Origin: Alphaproteobacteria bacterium
GTDB taxonomy: Bacteria > Pseudomonadota > Alphaproteobacteria > Rhodobacterales > Rhodobacteraceae
Assembly: GCA_030425925.1 (NCBI GenBank)
Contig: JAUHZO010000002.1
Span: 326,541-390,540 of the forward strand
Direction: 5' to 3'
DNA length: 64,000 nt
Of this stretch, positions 36,158 to 44,099 are shown one piece after another. The notes under the pieces are model-generated. The model did not search any database and was not told where the DNA came from. It saw only the letters and a list, made by a program, of their open reading frames with translations. The position numbers and the translations under genes were made by a program. Numbering within the stretch: position 1 is the first letter of the stretch; every line of letters begins with the position of its first letter.

Positions 36158-36973
36158 TCATGCGCTGCCGCAGGCGACCCTGGCCCGGCGGCGCGATTGG
36201 TCCATAGCAATCAGCACCGCGCTTGTGAGCCGGTCGCGTGTTGCGGGCGTCCGCAATGTGACGTCGCCTATCGCGACGCGCTGCTTTGAAAAGTCGTCTG
36301 CCGACACATCGGCTGTAAGCAGAACGACAGGCACCAAGGGGTTTTTGATACGGAAATAGATCAGGTGATCGACCTGCACGACAATGTTCGCCCCCGTGTC
36401 CAGATCGATCATGGCAAGATCCGGCCTGCTCTGACCGGTTTTAAGCTGATGTTTCAGGCCAGAGATGTCGCTGTGCCAATCGACGACGTGCCCGAGCTCG
36501 CGAAGCATGCCGACGGTTTCGAGGTTCTGTATGTTGGCCGCCCCCGCGAAACCGATGGACAGGCTGGCCGACGATACACGTCTGGACCTGCGCACCGAGG
36601 CGGCGGACCTGCGATGACCGGTTTGCGTCACGCGAAGCGTTGTGTCTGCGGTCTCCGCCTCCCGTTCGTCAACGACCCTCAGCGTCGCGATCAGGACGAC
36701 GCCAAAGAACGCGGTCAACTGCATCAGGACAGTGAAGCCAAGGGCGACAGGCCACGATGAGCCGGCGACAAGCACGGGAAACGCCACCAGGCCGGTTGCG
36801 GCAGAGGCCAGCACAGCTGCCATGGCCGCGCCCCGAGGCTCGGATTGGCTTTGGGATGTCGACGCCGTGCTGTCACAAAAAGGGCCTTGCGCTGCTATTG
36901 CGTGCGCCTTGTCCGGTCGGTTTGGTGTTACGTGAGGATCGTATTCAACAATTTCCCGATCTAATTTTGCCAC
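36158..36973 (-). CDS. membrane protein with degenerate receiver-like domain
   Basis: 271 residues from a GTG at 36973 preceded by GAGGAAA. Residues about 49-97 form two hydrophobic helices (AAVLASAATGLVAFPVLVAG and ALGFTVLMQLTAFFGVVLIATL). The C-terminal 140 residues look like a CheY-type fold: ASLSIGFAGAANIQNLETVGMLRELG, then DLAMIDLD with an Asp at the phosphoacceptor strand, and VPVVLLTAD with the conserved Thr. The conserved Lys appears to be missing (LRTPATRD). A membrane-bound pseudo-receiver is unusual. It is divergent from the NarL-type regulator at 37249 and may act with it. Function unknown. Confidence 0.6.
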   Translation of the reverse strand: MAKLDREIVEYDPHVTPNRPDKAHAIAAQGPFCDSTASTSQSQSEPRGAAMAAVLASAATGLVAFPVLVAGSSWPVALGFTVLMQLTAFFGVVLIATLRVVDEREAETADTTLRVTQTGHRRSAASVRRSRRVSSASLSIGFAGAANIQNLETVGMLRELGHVVDWHSDISGLKHQLKTGQSRPDLAMIDLDTGANIVVQVDHLIYFRIKNPLVPVVLLTADVSADDFSKQRVAIGDVTLRTPATRDRLTSAVLIAMDQSRRRARVACGSA

Positions 36974-37181
36974 CCGTTTTCCTCACATTCCAAAGATGTA
37001 TTCGGCGATCGCGACACCGCCTTTGGCAGGCCAGCAACCTTGCTGCGCCTGCGCACGCTTCCACAGAGGAAACCATCAATGAAATCAGGTGTCTAATGGG
37101 CATGCGTATGGTGAGTTTTCGGGCGAGTGATTTTTCTTTCTTTTGACGGCCCGTGCTTTCTTTTGCGATACCTTGGGTGGG

Positions 37182-37195
37182 TTGATTTTGATCGA
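37182..37195 (+). promoter_or_regulatory. FNR/FnrL-like box
   Basis: TTGAT-TTTG-ATCGA matches the FNR-type consensus TTGAT-N4-ATCAA at nine of ten positions. It lies 54 bp before the response-regulator start, in the 275-bp divergent gap (36974-37248) that is otherwise AT-rich without a clear feature. A chance match is possible. Confidence 0.3.
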
Positions 37196-37248
37196 GATGC
37201 GACATATCTTTTGACGTGAATGTGTGAAATGATCGTGAAATTGGTGAA

Positions 37249-37995
37249 ATGAAAATAGGCGTACCATCATCAAAGCTTGGGGGCAAGATGAAGCGGAACA
37301 GGATAGAAGACCATCTGAGACCTGTTGACACCGACAGGGTTGACGGCGCGAAGGCCGAAAAAACGCAGGGTAAGCAAGCAGTCGCCGCACGGCGCGTGCT
37401 ACTGGCCGACGACCACACGTTGATCCGGCAACTGGTGTCGGAACTGCTGGAAACGTCCGGAGAATACCGGGTCACTTCTGCGGCTTCGATTCAGGAAGTG
37501 CTGGACGAACTCGACAGACAGGAGGATTTCGACATCGTCCTGCTGGACATCCGGATGCCCGGACAGACAGGTATCGACAGTGTCAAGCAGGTGATCGACA
37601 AGGCGGGATCCGCAAAGTTCGTGTTGTTCAGTTCCGAGGTGGATCGTGGCTTCTGCATGGCGGCGGTGGCCGCAGGCGGCTACGGCCTGTTGCCAAAGTC
37701 CATGAACACCCGTGCCCTGTTGTCGGGTCTCAAGCTGATCCAGTCCGGCGAGATTTTCGTTCCCAACGAAATCATGTCATCGAAACCGGGCGTGATTCGC
37801 GGCAACAAGTTGCGCGACGTCGAGGTGAAGGTGCTTGCGCTGGCGTCCGAAGGCTTGACGAACAAGGAAATCGCCGCACGGATCGGCGAAGACGAAGGCA
37901 CCGTGAAAATGCACATGAGATCGCTGACCAGCAAGCTTTCGGCGCGCAACCGTGCGCATGCGTCGGCGATTGCCATTCGTCTTGGGTTGGTCTGA
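37249..37995 (+). CDS. NarL/FixJ-type response regulator (REC + GerE HTH)
   Basis: 248 residues from ATG 37249; an in-frame ATG at 37288 next to GGGGG is a good alternative (235 residues). The receiver domain (about 48-165) has the acidic pair in LLADDHTLIRQ, the phosphoacceptor Asp in DIVLLDIRMPGQTG, Ser in VLFSSEV and Lys in LLPKSM. A GerE-type LuxR HTH follows (VKVLALASEGLTNKEIAARIGEDEGTVKMHMRSL). No histidine kinase is adjacent; the divergent membrane pseudo-receiver gene is the only candidate partner. Confidence 0.85.
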   Translation: MKIGVPSSKLGGKMKRNRIEDHLRPVDTDRVDGAKAEKTQGKQAVAARRVLLADDHTLIRQLVSELLETSGEYRVTSAASIQEVLDELDRQEDFDIVLLDIRMPGQTGIDSVKQVIDKAGSAKFVLFSSEVDRGFCMAAVAAGGYGLLPKSMNTRALLSGLKLIQSGEIFVPNEIMSSKPGVIRGNKLRDVEVKVLALASEGLTNKEIAARIGEDEGTVKMHMRSLTSKLSARNRAHASAIAIRLGLV

Positions 37996-38037
37996 CAGTG
38001 TCGTGACGGGCCTGCCCCGCGTTCGGCGTCGCGCCGG

Positions 38038-38970
38038 TTAAGCCCCGGCACCAGGTCCCGCCGCGCGCGCGGCGGCCACCATCGTCTCCAGCCGCTGCGC
38101 CACGTCCTGCGCGCGAGCATAGAACGCGGTCTCGGGCAGGCCGTAGCGGTCCATCGGGGTCTCGAAGGTCAACGGCGTGCGGTAGGGCGTGGCGGCGATG
38201 GCGCGGGTCACGGCAGACCAGTCGATCCGCCCGTCGAACGGCAGAAGATGGTCGTCCATCGCGCCGAAATTGTCGTGAATATGGGTCGAGATCAGCCGTT
38301 CGCCGAACTGGTCCAGCACGCTCAGCCCACCCGGCTCCACCATTTCCCAATGCCCGGTGTCGAGGTTCAGGCCGATGAACTCCTGCGGGTAGCGCGAAAA
38401 CAGCCGGTCATACAGCTTGAGCCAGCTGTCGCGCCCGGCGCAGAACAGCGTCTCGACGGCAATCGCCACCCCGCGCTCGACCGCATAGGGCATCAGCGCG
38501 TCGAACGAGGCGAAATAGGGCGCAAGAAACGCCGCCTCGCTGTCGGCATCGGCAAAGGCCGCGTCGGTGATGTCGACATGCAGCACCACGTCCGGCGCGC
38601 CGAAGGCCTGGGCCAGGTCGATGCGGTTCTGCACCAGGTCCACCCCGCCCAGCCGCTGCCATTCATGGACCGAGCCGATATCCTTGCGCGTCTCGCGTCC
38701 CTGTTCGGGCCCGCGCCGCCAGCGCACCTCGCTGACCGGGTTGCGCCCGTTCGAGGCGTGCAGGCTGTGCACCTTCAGCCCGGCCTCGCGCACCAGCGCG
38801 GCGGTGAACTCGATCTCGGCCCGGCCCAGCATGTAGGACGACCCGGCATCGGGGTTCCAGTTGACATGCGTGAAGCCCGCGTCGCGGATGCGCTGCAGCG
38901 TCAGCCGCAGGCCTTCGTCATACCAGCGCTCGGATGTCGGCCAGTGCCAGACGGTCATGCAGGTGTCCAT
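38038..38970 (-). CDS. sugar phosphate isomerase/epimerase (TIM barrel)
   Basis: 310 residues from ATG 38970. The xylose-isomerase-like barrel is seen in VNWNPDAGSSYML, LKVHSLHASNGRNP, DVVLHVDITD, VAIAVETLFCAG, IGLNLDTGHWEM and STHIHDNFGAMDDHLLPFDG, with metal-ligand Glu, Asp and His in the usual strands. It is the last gene of the transporter operon 42740-38038. It would isomerise or epimerise the imported sugar or sugar phosphate. Confidence 0.8.
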   Translation of the reverse strand: MDTCMTVWHWPTSERWYDEGLRLTLQRIRDAGFTHVNWNPDAGSSYMLGRAEIEFTAALVREAGLKVHSLHASNGRNPVSEVRWRRGPEQGRETRKDIGSVHEWQRLGGVDLVQNRIDLAQAFGAPDVVLHVDITDAAFADADSEAAFLAPYFASFDALMPYAVERGVAIAVETLFCAGRDSWLKLYDRLFSRYPQEFIGLNLDTGHWEMVEPGGLSVLDQFGERLISTHIHDNFGAMDDHLLPFDGRIDWSAVTRAIAATPYRTPLTFETPMDRYGLPETAFYARAQDVAQRLETMVAAARAAGPGAGA

Positions 38971-38980
38971 GGGGTGTCTC

Positions 38981-40681
38981 CTATAGCGACGATGTCCGCG
39001 GGCCCCGGCCCATCCCGATGCGCTCGGCAAACAGGATCACCGCCAGGGAAAAGCTCATGATCAGGGTGACATAGACCAGGTTGATCGCCTTCTGTTCGGG
39101 ATCGGGCGACAGCGCGCCGTCGACGATGGCGATGGGCAGGGGCTTGTTGTTGACGTTGTAGAGGAAGGCCGACAGCGGGTATTCGGTCATCAGGTCGTTG
39201 AAGGTCATGCCCGCCACCAGCACCGCGGTGGGCGCGATCAGCGGCAGCACCACGCGGCGGAACCGGTAGAGCGCGGATGCTCCGAGTGCGCGCGCGGCCT
39301 CTTCGTAGGACGGCTCGATGCCGAGAAAGGCCGCGCGCAGGAAACGCACCATGAGCGGCAGGATCACCACGGTGTAGGCGATGGGCAGGATCCAGAACGA
39401 TCCCAGCAACACGCCGCCGCCGATCAGCCAGTTGGGCGTGTCATAGCTGACGATCAGTCCCACGGCGATCAGGATCGACGGCACCACCCAGGGCAGGAAA
39501 AAGCCCAGATCCAGCCCGCGCGAGATCCAGCCCCGCGATTTCAGCATCACCGGCACCGCAAACAGCGTGATCGCCAGCCCCGCGGCCACCGCGATAAGCC
39601 CCATGCGGATCGAGTTGAAGAACGGCTCGAACGCGGTCCCGCCCGAGAGCACGCGGATGTAGTTCCTGAGCGTCAGCGACGATGGCAGCGTCTCGACCCC
39701 GATGGAGGACGCCGGCGCAAACGAGAACAGCACCACCAGCGCCACCGGCGTGACGTAGATCAGGAACATCAGGTAGGTCACGCCGTGCAGCACCGCGTTG
39801 CCCAGCGGGCTGTGCACGCGGCGCAGCTCGATCGGGGTGGGTGTGCGTGTGCCGGCCGAGAACAGGCCCTTGCGCTCGTAATGCTGCGACGCAAGGATCA
39901 GCACCATCACCAAAAGCCCCATGCTGAGCGCCAGAAGCGCCGCCATGTCCTGGCGGCGCAGCGAGTTCAGCGTCAGCACCAGCTGGCTGAGCATGTGAAA
40001 GTCGCGTCCGCCCAGGATTTGCGGCGCGGCAAAGGACCCGATGGCGGTATAGACCGTCAGCAGTGTCACCGCGATCAGCGTGGGGGCGATCACCGGCAGG
40101 ATCACCCGGCGCAACACCGTGAACTCGGACGCGCCCAGCGATCGTGCGGCTTCGATGGTGGCGAAATCCACCCGCCGCATCGCGGCGCGCAGGAACAGGT
40201 AGTAGAAGCTGGTCATCAGGAAGGTATGGGCATACAGCACCCCGAACCAGCCGTGGAACCAGTCGGAGGGCAGGGCGGGGTACAGCTTTTGCACCGCCAC
40301 GGTCAGCACCCCTCCGGGGCCGTAGGTGAAGTTGTAGCCCGCCGCCGCCACCACGGAACCAAAGACCAGCGGCACCGCAAAGCCGAGTTTCAGCAGCGTC
40401 CGGCCGCGCAGGTGATAGTATTCCAGCACCATGACCTGGAACACGCCGGTGACGGTGACGGTCAGGGTGGTGGCCAGCGTCATCCAGAACGTGTTCCGGA
40501 ACGCCGCCCGCACCCGGCGCGACGCGCCCAGTTCGCCTGCGATTTCGGCAATGGCCAGCCCGCCGTCGCGCCAGAAGGCGGCATGCAGCGAGGTCAGCAG
40601 CGGCACAAGCAGAAAGGCCACCATGGCCCAGCCCACGATAAGCAGCCCGCCCCAATAGGCGATGCGTTCGGCCCGGCTCAT
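38981..40681 (-). CDS. two-domain ABC transporter permease (Fbp/Afu type)
   Basis: 566 residues from ATG 40681, overlapping the ATPase stop by four bases. It holds two complete BPD permease halves of six helices each, with two EAA coupling loops: TIEAARSLGASEFTVLRRVILPVIAP near residue 195, and YEEAARALGASALYRFRRVVLPLIAP near 465. This fused form is typical of FbpB/AfuB/ThiP-type importers for iron, thiamine or sugar phosphates. Gene context (ROK repressor and TIM-barrel isomerase) argues for a sugar-related ligand. Confidence 0.85.
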   Translation of the reverse strand: MSRAERIAYWGGLLIVGWAMVAFLLVPLLTSLHAAFWRDGGLAIAEIAGELGASRRVRAAFRNTFWMTLATTLTVTVTGVFQVMVLEYYHLRGRTLLKLGFAVPLVFGSVVAAAGYNFTYGPGGVLTVAVQKLYPALPSDWFHGWFGVLYAHTFLMTSFYYLFLRAAMRRVDFATIEAARSLGASEFTVLRRVILPVIAPTLIAVTLLTVYTAIGSFAAPQILGGRDFHMLSQLVLTLNSLRRQDMAALLALSMGLLVMVLILASQHYERKGLFSAGTRTPTPIELRRVHSPLGNAVLHGVTYLMFLIYVTPVALVVLFSFAPASSIGVETLPSSLTLRNYIRVLSGGTAFEPFFNSIRMGLIAVAAGLAITLFAVPVMLKSRGWISRGLDLGFFLPWVVPSILIAVGLIVSYDTPNWLIGGGVLLGSFWILPIAYTVVILPLMVRFLRAAFLGIEPSYEEAARALGASALYRFRRVVLPLIAPTAVLVAGMTFNDLMTEYPLSAFLYNVNNKPLPIAIVDGALSPDPEQKAINLVYVTLIMSFSLAVILFAERIGMGRGPRTSSL

Positions 40682-41682
40682 GCCGGTGCGCCGGGGAAGT
40701 GGTGGGCGTTGCCGTCGCGCAGCCGCAGGCACACCTGCTGGCCGGGCACGGGCAGGTCGGTCCCGGTCAGCACCGCGGACAGCGTGACGCCCCGGGCCAC
40801 GCAGTCGACGCGGCTGAAGGCCCCCAGGAATTCCACATGCACCACCTCGGCGGGCAGACCGGTTGTGCCGATCAGCAGGTCTTCGTGGCGGACGAAACAG
40901 CGCCCTGTGCCCGCGCCGTCCGGTCCCGTGGTCAGCTCGGCGGCCAGCGCCGGCGGCACTTCGTTGGAATTGCCGATGAAACTGGCGACAAACGGCGTGG
41001 CCGGGCGGGAATACAGCGCGCGGGGCGTGCTGATCTGTTCGGTGTCGCCGCCGTTCAGCACCACGATCCTGTCCGACATCGACAGCGCCTCTTCCTGGTC
41101 ATGGGTGACGAAAAGTGCGGTAAAGCCAAGCTCGCGTTGCAGCCGCCGGATTTCGGCGCGCATGGTCAGGCGGACGCGGGCGTCGAGATTGGACAGCGGC
41201 TCGTCGAACAGCAGCACCCGGCTGCCCATGATCAGCGCCCGCGCGATGGCGACGCGCTGTTGCTGGCCGCCGGAAAGGTGGGCAGGCTTCTTGTCGAGCT
41301 GGTCGAGAATGCCCGAAGTGGCGGCGATGGCCTCGACCCGTTGCCGGATCTCCTGCCGAGGCCGCCCGGCCACGCGCAGGCCAAAGGCGATGTTCTCGAA
41401 CGCGGTCATGGTGGGGAACAGCGCGTAGTTCTGGAACACGATGCCCACGTCGCGCGCTTCGGGCGGCAGGCGGGTGATGTCGCGCCCGTCCAGCGTGATC
41501 CGCCCGGTCATGGCGGGCAGAAAGCCCGCGATGGCGCGCAGCACGGTGGTCTTGCCGCAGCCGGACGGACCCAGCAGCGACACGAACTCGCCCGCCGCGA
41601 CGTCGAGGCCAAAACCGCGCACCACCACCGTGCCGTCATAGCCGATGTCCAGCGCGTCGATCTGCAAAAGCGGTGCGGACAT
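40678..41682 (-). CDS. ABC transporter ATP-binding protein (PotA/FbpC/AfuC type)
   Basis: 334 residues from ATG 41682. Walker A GPSGCGKTT, Q-loop VFQNYALFPTM, signature LSGGQQQRV, Walker [13 protein letters not shown], His loop FVTHDQEEA. A C-terminal TOBE domain (residues about 240-330) carries VVHVEFLGAFSRVDCVA. It powers the fused permease. It lies 47 bp downstream of the binding-protein gene. Confidence 0.87.
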   Translation of the reverse strand: MSAPLLQIDALDIGYDGTVVVRGFGLDVAAGEFVSLLGPSGCGKTTVLRAIAGFLPAMTGRITLDGRDITRLPPEARDVGIVFQNYALFPTMTAFENIAFGLRVAGRPRQEIRQRVEAIAATSGILDQLDKKPAHLSGGQQQRVAIARALIMGSRVLLFDEPLSNLDARVRLTMRAEIRRLQRELGFTALFVTHDQEEALSMSDRIVVLNGGDTEQISTPRALYSRPATPFVASFIGNSNEVPPALAAELTTGPDGAGTGRCFVRHEDLLIGTTGLPAEVVHVEFLGAFSRVDCVARGVTLSAVLTGTDLPVPGQQVCLRLRDGNAHHFPGAPA

Positions 41683-41729
41683 GTCGCCCCTGGAATGCGA
41701 GCGGGGCAAGCTGCCCCGCCCGGTTGCCG

Positions 41730-42740
41730 TCAGCGGATTTCCAGCTCGATCTTCTGCAGCCAGCCGTCCAGCTTGGGCGCGATGGCGTCCCAGTCGATGT
41801 CCTGCGGCTGCACCAGCAGCGCCTTTTCCTGCACCTCGGTGGGCGAAGCGGCGATGGCATCGGGATGCACCGGGGCCTGGCCGAACTGCGCGGCATAGGC
41901 CGACATGAACGCCGCCGAGCCGAACCAGTCGACAAAGGCCTTGGCGTCGTCCAGCTGGTCGGTGCCGTCCATGATGGCGATGCCTTCGGCGATGAAGGGG
42001 GTGCCGCCGGTGGTGTCCACCAGGGTCACGGCATAGCCAAGGCTGTCGGCCTGGCGGAAAGCGCCGCCGAACCAGTTGAGGTCGATCACCGCCTCGCCGG
42101 ACTGGAACGCTGCGGTCTTGGCGTCGCCATCATTGACCACGATGCCGTTGGCGTAGAAATCGGCCATGAAGTCCCAGCCTTCCTGGGTCACGTCGCCGTT
42201 TTCGTCCAGAAAGCGCGCGAGGATGCCCGCGAGGTAGGCGCGGGTGGTCTGCCAGGCAACCGATCCGATGACATAGCGGCCCTTGTAGGCCGGATCGGTG
42301 AGGTCTTCCCAGGCTTTCGGCGCGTCTTCGGCGGCCAGCGCGTCGGCGTTGTAAGCGATCACGATGGGGGTCTGCCAGAACTTGTGCACCATGCCGTCGG
42401 CGCCCTTGTAGACCTCGGGCAGGCCGTCGGCCCAGGCGGGCACATAGGCCTGGAACAGGCCTTCGGCCTTGAGCGTCGCCATCGAGGCATCGACAAGGCC
42501 GAACACCACATCGGCCTGCGGGTTGGCGCGTTCGGCCAGCAGGCGGTCGAACAACTCGCCGCCCCCGGCGTTCAGGATCTCGATCTCGTGGCCGGCTGCG
42601 GCGGCCTGTTCGGCGATCCAGACGGCGCGGTCGCCGCCCTGGGGCGAGTAGATGACAAGCGGGTCCGCCTGGACGGTGGCGGCGGCCAGGGCAAGCGCAG
42701 AGGCTGCGGTGGCCAGACGAAGGGTCGCGGGGAAGGTCAT
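41730..42740 (-). CDS. periplasmic substrate-binding protein (Fbp/Afu/phosphonate-like family)
   Basis: 336 residues from ATG 42740 with a Sec signal (LRLATAASALALAAATVQA). Mature features are LVIYSPQGGDRAVW, ADVVFGLVDASMATLKAEGLF, VIAYNADAL and a WDFMADFYANGIVVNDGD hinge region, the layout of type 2 binding proteins annotated for Fe(III), 2-aminoethylphosphonate or spermidine. I do not see the paired tyrosines that chelate iron near the C-terminus of FbpA. With the ROK regulator and isomerase this suggests a sugar phosphate or similar ligand, as shown for AfuA in other bacteria. Ligand is inferred. Confidence 0.78.
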   Translation of the reverse strand: MTFPATLRLATAASALALAAATVQADPLVIYSPQGGDRAVWIAEQAAAAGHEIEILNAGGGELFDRLLAERANPQADVVFGLVDASMATLKAEGLFQAYVPAWADGLPEVYKGADGMVHKFWQTPIVIAYNADALAAEDAPKAWEDLTDPAYKGRYVIGSVAWQTTRAYLAGILARFLDENGDVTQEGWDFMADFYANGIVVNDGDAKTAAFQSGEAVIDLNWFGGAFRQADSLGYAVTLVDTTGGTPFIAEGIAIMDGTDQLDDAKAFVDWFGSAAFMSAYAAQFGQAPVHPDAIAASPTEVQEKALLVQPQDIDWDAIAPKLDGWLQKIELEIR

Positions 42741-42829
42741 GTGTCGGCTCTCCTGAATCAGGGGCTGCGGGTCAGAGGCTGCGGGCCGCGGGGGCCCGAT
42801 ATCCCAGCTACGCCGATTCCATGACAATA

Positions 42830-42848
42830 AAATTACATTGCGTAATTT
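42830..42848. promoter_or_regulatory. palindromic operator candidate for the ROK regulator
   Basis: AAATTAC-ATTGC-GTAATTT is a perfect 7-bp inverted repeat with a 5-base spacer. It stands out in the AT-rich centre of the 153-bp divergent gap between the transporter operon and the ROK gene, the expected place for an autoregulated repressor site. Confidence 0.6.
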
Positions 42849-42893
42849 AATTTGTGCCTGTACCCGCGGTCCCGGAACCTGGCAGCCGGACCC

Positions 42894-44045
42894 ATGCGCG
42901 ACCTATCGACCAATGAACGCCGCATCATCGAACTGATCGCCACCAGCGGCACCATCGCGCGGGTCGATCTGGCGCGGCGGCTGGGGCTGACCGGTGCTTC
43001 GGTCACGCGCATCATCGCGGCGCTGGGCGATCTGGGGCTTCTGGACGAGACCGCCGACAAGTCGGGCGCACCGGGCCAGCCCAAGCGGCTGCTGTCGATC
43101 CGGCCACGCAGCTATTTCGCGGTGGGGATCACCTTTACCCTGACCACGCTGGAACTGGCGCTGGTGGATGCCAAGGGCGAGGTGGTGGCCACCCGCTCGG
43201 CGGCGATCCCTGCAGGGGGCGCGCGCCAGATCGCCGAAGCCGCGCGGCTGACCGTGGCGCGGATTGTGCAGGAGGGCGGCATCCCGCAGGATCGGATGAT
43301 CGGGATCGGCTGCGCGATGCCGGGCAATTTCGGCTCGGACACCGATCTGCTGGCCCCGCACGAAGTGTTCTCGGAACTCGACGATGCCGGAGTGCTGGCG
43401 GATTTTGTCGGCCGCCTCGGCCTGCCCTTCCATCTTGAAAACGACGGCACCTCGGCGGCGCTGGGCGAGCGGGTGTTCGGCCGCCAGAAGGGCGACGGGC
43501 ATTCGCCCTACCTGATCCATCTGGGCCATGGCGTGGGCGGAGGGGTGATCGTCGATGGCGCGCCCTTTACCGGTGCGCATGGCAATGCCGGGTTGCCGGG
43601 GTTCCTGTACCCCTATGGCGCGCCGCGGCCCTCGGGGCTCGATCTGCTGGACGGTCTGCGGGCGCAGGGCCATGCCATCGCCGACTTCCGCGATCTCGAC
43701 ACGTTTGCCCCCGATCACCCCGACCTTGTCGCCTGGTGCGCCCGCGCCGGGGCGCAGTTGCGCCTGGCGGTGCAGGCGGCCAGCGCCTTTCTCGATCCTT
43801 CGGTGATCGTGGTGGGGGGGCGGTTGCCGGTGTTCATCCTCGACCGGCTGGTGTCCGTCATCCGGGCCGAGCCGATCCCCGCACCTTCGCGCGGGTTGCG
43901 CGTGGCACCGGTGCGGGCGTCGCGGCTGGGACCGGCCGGCGGGGCCATCGGCGCGGCCTGCCTTCCGCTGTTCCGCAGCCTGTTTGCCGACCCCCGCACC
44001 GATTTCGGCAGCCCCTACCAGAACGGGCGCACGGCGCGCGGCTGA
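42894..44045 (+). CDS. ROK family transcriptional regulator
   Basis: 383 residues from ATG 42894. The winged HTH (RRIIELIATSGTIARVDLARRLGLTGASVTRIIAALG) occupies residues 8-50. The ROK sugar-kinase-like domain follows: GIGCAMPGNFG, LENDGTSAALGE, HLGHGVGGGVIVDGAPFTGAHGNAGLPG and VIVVGGRLP. The zinc-binding CxCGxxGCxE cluster of classic ROK proteins is absent; the segment after HGNAGLPG reads FLYPYGAPRPSGLD. It probably represses the divergent transporter operon and is relieved by a sugar or sugar phosphate. Confidence 0.85.
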   Translation: MRDLSTNERRIIELIATSGTIARVDLARRLGLTGASVTRIIAALGDLGLLDETADKSGAPGQPKRLLSIRPRSYFAVGITFTLTTLELALVDAKGEVVATRSAAIPAGGARQIAEAARLTVARIVQEGGIPQDRMIGIGCAMPGNFGSDTDLLAPHEVFSELDDAGVLADFVGRLGLPFHLENDGTSAALGERVFGRQKGDGHSPYLIHLGHGVGGGVIVDGAPFTGAHGNAGLPGFLYPYGAPRPSGLDLLDGLRAQGHAIADFRDLDTFAPDHPDLVAWCARAGAQLRLAVQAASAFLDPSVIVVGGRLPVFILDRLVSVIRAEPIPAPSRGLRVAPVRASRLGPAGGAIGAACLPLFRSLFADPRTDFGSPYQNGRTARG

Positions 44046-44053
44046 ACGCTGGA

Positions 44054-44079
44054 ACGGGCGCGGCAGACGCCGCGCCCGT
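44054..44079. terminator. bidirectional hairpin between ROK and RTX genes
   Basis: ACGGGCGCGGC pairs exactly with GCCGCGCCCGT over a 4-base loop, within the 54-bp gap of two convergent genes. No T run, so strength is uncertain. Confidence 0.55.
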
Positions 44080-44099
44080 CCGGTGTGCAAAGGCCCCGA

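Noticed and set aside
32326-42740. Repeated ABC transporter clusters as a recent duplication
   Set aside because: The ugp-like and Fbp/Afu-like sets have different permease architecture and binding-protein families; similarity is limited to the common ATPase fold.
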